A DNA stretch of 5,924 bases from JBFWQM01 sp050249455 (lineage in GTDB: Bacteria > Pseudomonadota > Alphaproteobacteria > MPNO01 > VGEU01): contig JBFWQM010000294.1 of assembly GCA_050249455.1 (NCBI GenBank), positions 1 to 5,924 of the forward strand, written 5' to 3'. Below are positions 1 through 5,924 of this stretch, piece by piece. The notes under the pieces were generated by a model, which worked only from the letters and a program-made list of their open reading frames with translations, ran no database searches and had not been told where the DNA came from. Every line of letters begins with the position of its first letter. The first letter of the stretch is position 1. The translations under genes and the position numbers were made by a program.

Positions 1-173
1 TGACGTTCCCGATCTGCGATGCGCTGTTCGGCACCAGCGACGTCGACCGCGGCGTGGTCGGCACGCTGCTGTTCGGCTATCGCGAGGCGCGCCGCCGCAA
101 GCTGGCGCCCGAGCCGCCGCCGCCCGATGTGGGCGAGAGCGCGGACGCCGGGAAGGCCGCCACCGCCGCCTGA
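1..173 (+). CDS. C-terminal end of an unidentified protein (5' truncated)
   Basis: An open frame enters from the left edge (first whole codon at base 3) and ends at TGA 171-173, giving 56 residues that begin TFPICDALFG. Nearly every codon ends in G or C, as in the genes downstream, which supports real coding. The visible part has a short hydrophobic stretch (GVVGTLLFGY), then a basic run (REARRRK), then a low-complexity tail rich in Pro and Ala, typical of a disordered C-terminus. I do not recognise the family. The PICDALFG...DV...LL pattern loosely recalls tails of NAD-dependent glycerol-3-phosphate dehydrogenases, but that is too weak for a call. The gene ends 137 nt before the binding-protein gene, and a promoter lies between them, so it is probably a separate transcription unit. 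Confidence 0.6.
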   Translation, partial: TFPICDALFGTSDVDRGVVGTLLFGYREARRRKLAPEPPPPDVGESADAGKAATAA

Positions 174-207
174 TTGCCGCGCTGGCAGGCAGTCGCTGCC
201 CGGTTCA

Positions 208-219
208 ATTGCACGCAAT
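208..219. promoter_or_regulatory. Dyad ATTGC-AC-GCAAT over the -35, possible operator
   Basis: Perfect 5-bp arms ATTGC (208-212) and GCAAT (215-219) flank an AC spacer. The dyad lies across the proposed -35 hexamer of the binding-protein promoter, where a bound repressor would block RNA polymerase. The arms are short, so chance is a real possibility. No regulator gene is visible in the window to pair with it. Confidence 0.3.
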
Positions 220-237
220 ACGGGCGGTCGTTATATT
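209..237 (+). promoter_or_regulatory. Predicted sigma70-type promoter of the liv-type operon
   Basis: A -35 candidate TTGCAC (209-214) and a -10 candidate TATATT (232-237) are separated by exactly 17 bp. The -10 matches the TATAAT consensus at 5 of 6 positions, while the -35 matches only its first three bases. The TTATATT stretch is a conspicuous AT-rich island in very GC-rich DNA, which strengthens the call. Transcription would start near 243-246 and give a leader of about 65 nt before the ATG at 311. This placement also means the upstream in-frame extension of the binding-protein frame (back to an ATG at 209) is promoter DNA and not coding. Confidence 0.5.
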
Positions 238-297
238 GCCCGCGCCGCGAGACGAAGAAGCCCGGATACTGGGCCGTCAACGGACGTCGTCTACACC

Positions 298-303
298 AGG
301 GAG
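298..303 (+). promoter_or_regulatory. Ribosome binding site of the binding-protein gene
   Basis: AGGGAG is followed by a 7-nt spacer before ATG 311. It is the best Shine-Dalgarno match upstream of any gene in the window. It decides the start in favour of 311 over the longer frame beginning at 209, and agrees with the signal peptide that begins at 311. Confidence 0.75.
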
Positions 304-310
304 TCTACCT

Positions 311-1501
311 ATGAGGCATCATCGCATCGTCGCCGCGGCCACGGCCGTGTTTGCCGCCTTCGGGCTCACCGGCGCCGCACACGCCCAGGATTCGGTCAAG
401 ATCGGGCTGATGCTGCCCTACAAGGGCATCTACGCCAGCCTTGCCGAAGGCATCGACAACGGCTGGAAGCTCGCGCTCGAGCAGTGGGGCAACAAGGCCG
501 GCGGCAAGACGATCGAGATCATCCGCGCCGACGACGAGAACGATCCGAAGGGCGCGATCCAGAAGGCCAACAAGCTGGTCAAGTCGGACAACGTGGACAT
601 CCTGTCCGGCGTCGTCAGCTCGGGCGTCGGCGTGGCGATGGCCAAGTTCGCCGAGACCGAGAAGAAGCCGTTCGTGCTGACCTTCGCGGTCGCCGACCAG
701 ATCACCGGCTCGATGTGCAACCCGTATCTCGCCCGTGCCTCGTTCAGCGCCAACGCCTACGAGTCGGGCGCCGGCGCCTACTGGGCGAAGCAGGGCAAGA
801 AGACGGCCGTCACGATCGGCCCGGACTACGCCGCCGGCCACGCGATGATCGCCGGCTTCAAGAAGGGCTTCGAGGCGGGCGGCGGCAAGGTCGTGCTCGA
901 GCTGTGGAGCGCCTTCCAGAAGACCAAGGACTGGGGCCCGCTGCTGACCAAGGCCAAGGAAGCCAACGCCGACATGATCTACTCGTTCTACGGCGGCGCC
1001 GAGTCGATCCAGGTGGTGAAGCAGCATGCCGCCTTCGGCCTCAAGAAGAGCCTGCCGCTGATGGGCGACCAGTGGCTCTATGACGAGGCGCTGTTCGACG
1101 CGATGGGCGACGCCGCGCTGGGCGCGCGCTACGTGGCTACCGCGACCCCCGACGCGCCGGGCGAAGGCAGCAAGAAGTTCGCCGCCGCCTTCACCAAGAA
1201 GTTCGGCAGCGAGCCCGACGTCAACGCCGCGATCGGCTACGAGAACGCGGTCGCGATCCTGATGGCGCTCGACAAGGCGAAAGGCGATGTGAAGGACGGC
1301 GCCGCCTTCATCAAGACCCTGCAGACCGTCGAGTTCGACGCGCCGCGCGGCAAGTTCCGCTTCAACAAGGACAACAATGCGCAGCTCGACCAGATCTACC
1401 TGGTCGAGATCGTCAAGGGCGCCGACGGCAAGCTGACCCGCAAGTACGTCGAGACCTTCCCGGGCGGCCAGGACCTTCCCGGCTGCAAGATGGGTGGCTG
1501 A
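311..1501 (+). CDS. Periplasmic substrate-binding protein of a branched-chain amino acid-type ABC transporter
   Basis: This 396-residue protein captures the substrate in the periplasm and delivers it to the LivHM permease. It starts with a classical Sec signal peptide: basic MRHHR, a hydrophobic core VAAATAVFAAFGLTG, and a likely cleavage site after AHA (residue 25). The mature part has the type I periplasmic-binding fold of the LivJ/LivK family (Peripla_BP_6). Visible family features are the first strand VKIGLMLPYKG (residues 29-39), DDENDPKGAIQKANKLV (74-90), the ligand-loop region SGVVSSGVGVAMA (99-111), GPDYAAGHAMIAGFKKGFEAGGG (170-192, with its final G as residue 192), and the late PRGKFRF (345-351). 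The mature protein has only two cysteines, C136 and C392, a possible disulfide. The ligand is not certain: the family includes leucine/isoleucine/valine, aromatic-acid, amide and urea binders, and the PRGxFRF ending reminds me of aromatic-acid binders. Start 311 is chosen from the ribosome binding site and signal peptide. It is the first gene of the operon. Confidence 0.93.
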   Translation: MRHHRIVAAATAVFAAFGLTGAAHAQDSVKIGLMLPYKGIYASLAEGIDNGWKLALEQWGNKAGGKTIEIIRADDENDPKGAIQKANKLVKSDNVDILSGVVSSGVGVAMAKFAETEKKPFVLTFAVADQITGSMCNPYLARASFSANAYESGAGAYWAKQGKKTAVTIGPDYAAGHAMIAGFKKGFEAGGGKVVLELWSAFQKTKDWGPLLTKAKEANADMIYSFYGGAESIQVVKQHAAFGLKKSLPLMGDQWLYDEALFDAMGDAALGARYVATATPDAPGEGSKKFAAAFTKKFGSEPDVNAAIGYENAVAILMALDKAKGDVKDGAAFIKTLQTVEFDAPRGKFRFNKDNNAQLDQIYLVEIVKGADGKLTRKYVETFPGGQDLPGCKMGG

Positions 1502-1518
1502 CCGCTGAACAGGCTGCA

Positions 1519-1546
1519 CGCCGGCCCCGCGATCGCGGGGCCGGCG
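1519..1546. terminator. 28-bp perfect palindrome after the binding-protein gene
   Basis: Arms CGCCGGCCCCGC (1519-1530) and GCGGGGCCGGCG (1535-1546) are perfectly complementary around GATC, which is itself self-complementary, so all 28 bases form one palindrome. In RNA this gives a very stable 12-bp stem with a 4-nt loop, starting 17 nt after the stop codon. No U-tract follows, so alone it is unlikely to be an efficient intrinsic terminator. It more likely protects the 3' end of the binding-protein mRNA from exonucleases, or acts together with the hairpin just downstream. Confidence 0.6.
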
Positions 1547-1562
1547 CCCGCGCGCATGCGAC

Positions 1563-1587
1563 AGCCCCGATCGGCGATCGGGGCTTT
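1563..1587 (+). terminator. Weak intrinsic terminator/attenuator between binding-protein gene and livH
   Basis: Arms AGCCCCGATC (1563-1572) and GATCGGGGCT (1576-1585) form a perfect 10-bp stem with a 3-nt GGC loop, followed by a very short U run (TTT, 1585-1587, then GC). The stem is strong and the tail poor, as expected of a partial terminator that lets some polymerase read on into livHMGF. No separate promoter is visible before livH, so readthrough is presumably how the downstream genes are expressed. Confidence 0.6.
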
Positions 1588-1617
1588 GCATGAGCGGGCC
1601 AGGCCGGCGACCGACCC

Positions 1618-2496
1618 ATGAGTACCTTCCTCCTCTATCTCCTGAACGGCCTGCAGCTCTCGATGCTGATCTTCCTGCTCGCCGTCGGGCTGACGCTCAT
1701 CTTCGGCCTGATGGACTCGCTCAACCTCGCGCATGGCGGGTTCTATACGATCGGCGCCTACGCGGGCGCGGTGGTGGCGACGGCGACCGGCTCGTTCTGG
1801 CTCGCCCTCGTCGTCGGTCCGGCGGTCGCCGCGTTCTTCGGCGTGCTGCTGGAGGTCTTCGTGCAGCGGCCGCTGGTCAACCGCGGCCGGTCCTCGCACC
1901 TCGACGTGGCGCTCCTGACCTTCGGGCTCCTGTTCGTCATCATGGGCGTGATGGAGCTGATCTTCGGCGCAGAGTACCTCAGTATCCGGGTGCCGGCGGT
2001 GCTCGACGGCGCGGTCGAGATCCTCGGCTTCACCTATCCGATCTACCGGCTGTTCATCATCGGCGTCGGGCTCGTGGTCGCGGTCGCGGTATGGCTCCTG
2101 CTCGACCGCACGGTGTTCGGCGCGGTGGTGCGCGCCGGGGTCGACAACCGCGAGATGGTGCTCGGCATGGGCATCAACATCAACCTGGTGTTCGCGGTGG
2201 TGTTCGGGCTGGGCTGCGCGCTGGCCGGGCTCGCCGGCGTGATCGCCGCGCCGGTGCTCAGCATCTACTCGCGGATGGGCGCCTCGATCCTGGTGGTCAC
2301 CTTCATCGTCGTGGTAATCGGCGGGCTCGGCAACTTCAAGGGTTCGTTCTACGGCTCGATCCTGGTCGGCATGATCGACACCATGGCGCAGGCCTATGTC
2401 GAGGAAGCGCAGCTGTTCGCCGTCTACGTCGTGCTCGCCGGGGTCATGATGGTCCGTCCCCAGGGCATCTTCGGCGTCAAGGGCCAGGCGGCATGA
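1618..2496 (+). CDS. livH: Branched-chain amino acid-type ABC transporter permease LivH
   Basis: This is a 292-residue inner-membrane permease that pairs with LivM to form the translocation path. Eight or so hydrophobic segments are visible, roughly at residues 5-30, 42-58, 60-82, 96-117, 144-163, 187-212, 222-238 and 262-280. LivH hallmarks are SLNLAHGGFYTIGAY (34-48) and the cytoplasmic loop VRAGVDNREMVLGMGIN (171-187) leading into ALAGLAG (201-207), which contacts the ATPases, followed by VVVIGGLGNFKGSFYG (231-246) and the C-terminal VRPQGIFG (279-286). Length is normal for the family. ATG 1618 is the first possible start, because the frame is closed by TGA at 1591-1593 with no start codon between. 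No good Shine-Dalgarno precedes it (the nearest AGG ends 14 nt upstream), so initiation may be weak. The stop overlaps the livM start as ATGA. Confidence 0.94.
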   Translation: MSTFLLYLLNGLQLSMLIFLLAVGLTLIFGLMDSLNLAHGGFYTIGAYAGAVVATATGSFWLALVVGPAVAAFFGVLLEVFVQRPLVNRGRSSHLDVALLTFGLLFVIMGVMELIFGAEYLSIRVPAVLDGAVEILGFTYPIYRLFIIGVGLVVAVAVWLLLDRTVFGAVVRAGVDNREMVLGMGININLVFAVVFGLGCALAGLAGVIAAPVLSIYSRMGASILVVTFIVVVIGGLGNFKGSFYGSILVGMIDTMAQAYVEEAQLFAVYVVLAGVMMVRPQGIFGVKGQAA

Positions 2497-3452
2497 CCGG
2501 CGCGCTGCGCATCGTCATCGCCGCGGCGGCGGCGATCGCGCTGCCCTTCGTGATCGGAGAGTACCCCGTCACGCTCGCCATCGAGGTGATGCTGTTCGCC
2601 ATCTTCGCGCTCGGCATCAACATCCTGCTCGGCTACACCGGCTACGTCTCGGTCGGCCATTCGATGTTCCTCGGCTTCGGCGGCTACGGCGTCGGCGTGC
2701 TGACGGTGCTGTTCGGCTGGCCGACATGGCTCGCCATGCCGGCCACCATCGTGATCGTCGCGGTCCTGGGATTGGTCACCGGCGTCATCTGCATGCGGGT
2801 CAGCCGCATCCAGTTCCTGGTCATCACGCTCGCCCTGTCGCAGCTCTACTGGGGCATCGCGATCAAGGTGCGCGCCACCGGCGGCGACGACGGGATGCCG
2901 GGGATCAGCCGGCCGGACCTGTCGTGGGCGGGCCTCTCCACCCACGACACGACGGTGTTCTACTTCTACGTGCTCGCCTGCACGGCGCTGGCGCTGTGGC
3001 TGTGCTGGCGCATCGCGCGCTCGCCGTTCGGCAGCGCGCTCGTCGGCATCCGCGAGAACGAGAAGCGGATGATCGCGCTCGGCTACCGGGTGACGCTGTA
3101 CAAGAACGCGGCGTTCGTGCTGTCGGGCGTCGTCTCCGGCTTCGCCGGCATCCTGACCGCGCAGTACCAGCAGTTCGTCAGCCCGGCCGCGATGACGTGG
3201 GAGCTGTCGGGCGAGGGCCTGCTGATGGTGATCATCGGCGGCCGGCAGTATTTCCTCGGCCCGGTGCTGGGCGCAGCGTTCTTCGTCCTGCTCAAGGCCA
3301 AGCTCAGCGAGGTCACCGAGGAGTACATCATCTTCTTCGGCCTGTTCTTCATGATCGTGGTGGCGCTGTTCAGCCGCGGCCTCGCCGGCTTCGGCGTCGA
3401 CCTGTGGCGGCGCTGGCGCAAGCCGTCCGGCGCGCCGGGCGCGGCGGAGTAG
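2493..3452 (+). CDS. livM: Branched-chain amino acid-type ABC transporter permease LivM
   Basis: This 319-residue protein is the second membrane subunit. The N-terminus is a hydrophobic helix (residues 5-22), followed by further segments near 25-46, 54-75, 80-100, 106-124, 153-172, 206-223, 240-268 and 277-295. LivM hallmarks are GYTGYVSVGHSMFLGFGGYG (47-66), TGGDDGMPGI (129-138) and the ATPase-contact loop IRENEKRMIALGYRV (186-200) running into KNAAFVLSGVVSGFAGIL (204-221), then IIGGRQYFLGPVLGA (247-261). It is shorter than E. coli LivM, which has an N-terminal extension, but normal for this family elsewhere. The start overlaps the livH stop by 4 nt, indicating translational coupling. An AAGGG at 2479-2483 lies 9 nt upstream of the ATG. 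The frame stays open upstream to 1590, but that stretch lies out of frame across livH and is not coding. Confidence 0.94.
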   Translation: MTGALRIVIAAAAAIALPFVIGEYPVTLAIEVMLFAIFALGINILLGYTGYVSVGHSMFLGFGGYGVGVLTVLFGWPTWLAMPATIVIVAVLGLVTGVICMRVSRIQFLVITLALSQLYWGIAIKVRATGGDDGMPGISRPDLSWAGLSTHDTTVFYFYVLACTALALWLCWRIARSPFGSALVGIRENEKRMIALGYRVTLYKNAAFVLSGVVSGFAGILTAQYQQFVSPAAMTWELSGEGLLMVIIGGRQYFLGPVLGAAFFVLLKAKLSEVTEEYIIFFGLFFMIVVALFSRGLAGFGVDLWRRWRKPSGAPGAAE

Positions 3453-3456
3453 CGCG

Positions 3457-4195
<739 letters not shown>

Positions 4196-4209
<14 letters not shown>

Positions 4210-4897
4210 GGACGTCAACACCTACTACGGCGACAGCCACGTGCTGCAGGGCATCTCGCTCACGGTGCCGGAGCGGACCTGCGTGGCGCTGCTCGGCCGC
4301 AACGGCGTCGGCAAGACCACCACCTTGCGCAGCATCATCGGGCTGACCCCGGCGCGCCGCGGCAAGGTGATCTACCGCGGCGAGGACATCACGCGCTGGC
4401 CGACCTACCGCATCATCGCGCGCGGCATCGGCTTCGTGCCGGAGGATCGCGGCATCTTCCCCTCGCTGACGGTTCAGGAGCACCTCGACGTCGCGTTCGC
4501 CGCCAACCGCGGCCGCCCGGTGCGCCGCATGCCGGACGAGATCTACGAGATCTTCCCGCGCCTGACCGCACGGCGCGGCAACTACGGCAACCAGCTGTCC
4601 GGCGGCGAGCAGCAGATGCTGGCGATCGGCCGCGCGCTGATCGGCGCCCCCGACCTCCTGATCCTCGACGAGCCGAGCGAAGGCCTGGCGCCCGTCATCA
4701 TCGAGGCGCTGGAGGAGAAGATGCGGGAGATCAAGGCCGCCGGCACCACCATGCTGCTGGTCGAGCAGAACTATGACCTCGCCACCAGCCTCGCCGACCA
4801 CGTCTACGTCCTCAGCCAGGGCCGCCTGCAGTTCGCCGGCACGCCCGCCGAGCTCGAGGCCGACGAGACGGTCAAGCACACCTATCTCGGGGTGTGA
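4196..4897 (+). CDS. livF: Branched-chain amino acid-type ABC transporter ATP-binding protein LivF
   Basis: This 233-residue cytoplasmic ATPase is the partner of LivG. Motifs are Walker A GRNGVGKTT (34-42, K40), VPEDRGIFPSLTVQEHL (81-97) at the Q-loop position, signature LSGGEQQMLAIGRAL (134-148), Walker B LLILDEP with D158 and catalytic E159, D-loop SEGLAP (161-166), and VEQNYDLA (189-196). The switch-histidine position is Gln190 and the Q-loop residue is Glu83. Both are usual in LivF, so they do not indicate an inactive enzyme. The start lies inside livG in another frame (14-nt overlap). AAGGG ends only 2 nt before the ATG, too close for a good ribosome binding site, so translational coupling to livG is likely. 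The protein starts directly on the first beta-strand (LTLEDVNTYYG), which supports this ATG. It is the last gene of the operon. Confidence 0.95.
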
Positions 4898-4946
4898 CGC
4901 CCACAGATGCGATTCGCGCCCGTCTCGTGCGCTGCGCCGCTGCTGT

Positions 4947-4971
4947 GTAGGGGCGGGTTTCAAACCCGCCC
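4947..4971 (+). repeat. REP-like unit, left copy (GTAG foot at 4947-4950)
   Basis: GTAG is followed by arms GGGCGGGTTT (4951-4960) and AAACCCGCCC (4962-4971) around a single C at 4961. As RNA or single-stranded DNA it would fold with a 9-bp stem and 3-nt loop. It is identical to the reverse complement of 5018-5042. Confidence 0.8.
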
Positions 4972-4985
4972 TGTTTTCTGTTTTT
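4951..4985 (+). terminator. Probable transcription terminator of the liv-type operon, formed by the left REP
   Basis: The GC-rich stem of the left REP (4951-4971) is followed at once by a T-rich stretch at 4972-4985 with runs of four and five T. This is a reasonable intrinsic terminator 53 nt after the livF stop. It is the only hairpin downstream of livF that is followed by T residues on the + strand. Confidence 0.5.
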
Positions 4986-5017
4986 CGGTTCGACACCGAC
5001 GCCGGAACCGGCGCCGC

Positions 5018-5042
5018 GGGCGGGTTTGAAACCCGCCCCTAC
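5018..5042 (-). repeat. REP-like unit, right copy (foot reads CTAC at 5039-5042)
   Basis: This is the exact reverse complement of the left unit: GGGCGGGTTT (5018-5027), G at 5028, AAACCCGCCC (5029-5038), then CTAC. No mismatch separates the two copies over 25 bp, which suggests recent insertion or active selection on the sequence. Confidence 0.8.
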
Positions 5043-5067
5043 GGAACGTCGGTATACGGCCCGTGAA

Positions 5068-5095
5068 GGCGCATCGTGTCGGTCGTCGATGCGCC
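5068..5095. other. Stem-loop in the convergent intergenic region
   Basis: Arms GGCGCATCG (5068-5076) and CGATGCGCC (5087-5095) form a perfect 9-bp stem with a 10-nt loop. No T-tract follows on either strand. It lies between the REP pair and the terminator of the - strand gene, and could back up termination or stabilise a 3' end. Function is not determined. Confidence 0.45.
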
Positions 5096-5100
5096 AAACG

Positions 5101-5127
5101 AAAATGGCCGGGACGTGCCCGGCCATT
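5101..5127 (-). terminator. Intrinsic terminator of the acyl-CoA dehydrogenase gene
   Basis: Arms AATGGCCGGG (5103-5112) and CCCGGCCATT (5118-5127) make a perfect 10-bp stem with a 5-nt loop. Read on the - strand, the stem runs into TTTT (complement of 5101-5104), then CG and a further TTT, giving a classical hairpin plus U-tract 25 nt after the dehydrogenase stop codon. On the + strand no T-run follows, so it acts mainly on the - strand. Confidence 0.75.
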
Positions 5128-5152
5128 CTGCGTCGTGGCGTTTCGTGCGGCC

Positions 5153-5924
5153 TCAACCCGGCAGCGCGAGCACCCGCTTGGCGATGATGTTGCGCTGGAT
5201 CTCGCTGGAGCCACCGTAGATGGTGGCGCGGCGGACCTGGCAGAACAAGGTCGCGACGTCGATGCGGCCGTCGGCGGTGTCGATCCGGTCGACCAGCGCG
5301 CCGTCGCCGGCCGCGGCCTCGACGAGGAGGTCGGCGAGGCGCTGCAGCACCTCGGTGCCGACGATCTTCATGAACGAGGAGTCGGGCCCGAGCTCTCGGC
5401 CGGAGTTCACCAGCGAGATCGCGTGCGCGAACGCGGCGGCGAGCGAGGAGACCTCGAGCTCGGCGCGCGCGAAGCGGTCGCGGAAGCCGGCGTCGTCCCA
5501 CATGCCCGACGCCTTCGCCACCTTGCCGATGCGGTCGATGGCGTCCATGCAGTTCTGCGGGTTGGCGTTGCCGAGCCGCTCGTGCGCCAGCAGCGAGTTG
5601 GCGATGCGCCAGCCGTCGTTCAGCTTGCCGACCAGGTTCTTGATCGGCACCTTCACGTTGTCGAAGAACACCTGCGCGAACTCGTCGTCGCCGGCGATGG
5701 TCTTGATCGACTGCGGGTTGATGCCCGGTGTTTTCATGTCGATCAGGATGAAGCTGATGCCGGCCTGCTTGCGCGGCGCGTTGCGGTCGGTGCGGATCAG
5801 CGCGAAGATCCAGTCGGCGTGGTGCGCCCAGGTGGTCCAGATCTTGTGGCCGTTGACGACGATGTGGTCGCCCTCCACGTCGCCGCGGGTGGTCAGGCTG
5901 GCGAGGTCGGAGCCCGACCCCGGC
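5153..5924 (-). CDS. Acyl-CoA dehydrogenase, C-terminal ~256 residues (5' end outside window)
   Basis: This is an FAD-dependent flavoenzyme that would introduce a double bond between C2 and C3 of an acyl-CoA. The frame is open to the window edge and ends at TGA (complement of 5153-5155). The visible part begins PGSGSDLASLTTRG, the family signature around the flavin and substrate site, then GHKIWTTWAHHADW of the middle beta-domain. The helical C-terminal domain follows, with LLAHERLGNANP and the closing signature IYGGSSEIQRNIIAKRVLALPG. About 130-140 N-terminal residues are missing compared with the usual ~390. The Glu that serves as catalytic base in medium-chain enzymes (in their IYEGTSQIQR) is Gly here. 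The Glu of AHERLG (codon 5579-5581) could take that role, as a Glu in the same helical region does in isovaleryl-CoA dehydrogenase; this is inference. The substrate is unknown. An apparent start at 5878 is only an internal GTG. The gene converges on livF and is transcribed separately. Confidence 0.92.
   Translation of the reverse strand, partial: PGSGSDLASLTTRGDVEGDHIVVNGHKIWTTWAHHADWIFALIRTDRNAPRKQAGISFILIDMKTPGINPQSIKTIAGDDEFAQVFFDNVKVPIKNLVGKLNDGWRIANSLLAHERLGNANPQNCMDAIDRIGKVAKASGMWDDAGFRDRFARAELEVSSLAAAFAHAISLVNSGRELGPDSSFMKIVGTEVLQRLADLLVEAAAGDGALVDRIDTADGRIDVATLFCQVRRATIYGGSSEIQRNIIAKRVLALPG

Larger units (their letters stand above)
4947..5042. mobile_element. REPIN/BIME-like element: two REP units in inverted orientation
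   Basis: Two exact 25-bp copies, one the reverse complement of the other, bound a 46-nt spacer. Each is a GTAG tetranucleotide followed by a palindromic stem-loop. A GTAG foot next to a short hairpin is the known substrate layout of RAYT transposases (REP-associated tyrosine transposases), and inverted pairs of REPs about 100 bp long are known as BIMEs or REPINs. The position between two convergent genes is typical. The spacer (4972-5017) begins T-rich and ends with small dyads (GCCGG-AA-CCGGC at 5001-5012). No transposase is encoded here, so it would be a non-autonomous copy. Assignment rests on structure; copy number in the genome was not available. Confidence 0.7.

Noticed and set aside
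209..310. Longer start of the binding-protein gene at 209
   Set aside because: It would place a 34-residue non-signal leader before the signal peptide and would overlap the proposed promoter, while 311 has a well-spaced AGGGAG.
174..310. Riboswitch or leader-peptide attenuator before the binding-protein gene
   Set aside because: The predicted leader is only about 65 nt, with no recognisable aptamer core, no run of regulatory Leu/Ile/Val codons and no terminator hairpin before the ATG.
305..1591. Long - strand open frame opposite the binding-protein gene
   Set aside because: It is a high-GC shadow: its translation is low-complexity (rich in Arg, Gly, Val, Leu) with no family motifs, while the + strand encodes an unmistakable binding protein with signal peptide and ribosome binding site.
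1590..2492. Upstream extension of the livM frame giving a 620-residue protein
   Set aside because: The extension lies out of frame over livH, reads as an Arg/Gly-rich shadow, and the true livM start is the ATGA overlap at 2493 followed by a normal LivM N-terminus.
4280..4780. Gln in place of the switch histidine and Glu in place of the Q-loop glutamine in LivF as signs of inactivation
   Set aside because: VPE...IFP and VEQN are usual in LivF proteins, and the Walker A lysine, signature and catalytic Glu are intact.
4947..5042. CRISPR array or insertion sequence
   Set aside because: There are only two copies, in inverted and not direct orientation, and no transposase or cas gene is present. 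The structure fits a REP pair better.

Overview
The window is high-GC bacterial DNA with strong G/C bias at third codon positions. Gene content and style suggest a metabolically versatile alphaproteobacterium (Rhodospirillales or Hyphomicrobiales type). That placement is an inference from general features, since no phylogenetic marker is present.

Layout: (1) bases 1-173 hold the last 56 codons of an unrecognised + strand gene. (2) Bases 174-310 are a leader region with a plausible sigma70-type promoter (-35 at 209-214, -10 at 232-237), a small dyad across the -35, and a good ribosome binding site. (3) Bases 311-4897 are a complete five-gene high-affinity uptake system of the branched-chain amino acid (HAAT/Liv) ABC family. 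The order is periplasmic binding protein, permease LivH, permease LivM, ATPase LivG, ATPase LivF. The four membrane and ATPase genes are tightly packed: livH/livM overlap by 4 nt, livM/livG are 4 nt apart, and livG/livF overlap by 14 nt. The binding-protein gene is set off by a 116-nt gap with two strong stem-loops, which fits the common arrangement in which the binding protein is made in excess. (4) Bases 4898-5152 are a convergent intergenic region packed with inverted repeats. It includes a 96-bp pair of identical 25-bp REP-like units in inverted orientation, each with a GTAG foot. This is the form expected of a REPIN/BIME element mobilised by a RAYT (REP-associated tyrosine transposase). 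(5) Bases 5153-5924 on the - strand encode the C-terminal ~256 residues of an acyl-CoA dehydrogenase that runs off the window edge. Its own terminator lies at about 5101-5127.

How the genes work together: the periplasmic protein captures a ligand and delivers it to the LivH-LivM channel, which LivG-LivF power by ATP hydrolysis. The ligand may be a branched-chain amino acid, but this superfamily also binds aromatic acids, amides and urea, and sequence alone does not settle it. The neighbouring acyl-CoA dehydrogenase is compatible with catabolism of branched-chain or aromatic acyl-CoAs, but it is convergently transcribed and therefore not part of the operon.

I found no sign of a new multi-gene system. 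The most interesting item is the REPIN-like element. Next come the regulatory architecture around the binding-protein gene and the acyl-CoA dehydrogenase active-site variant.
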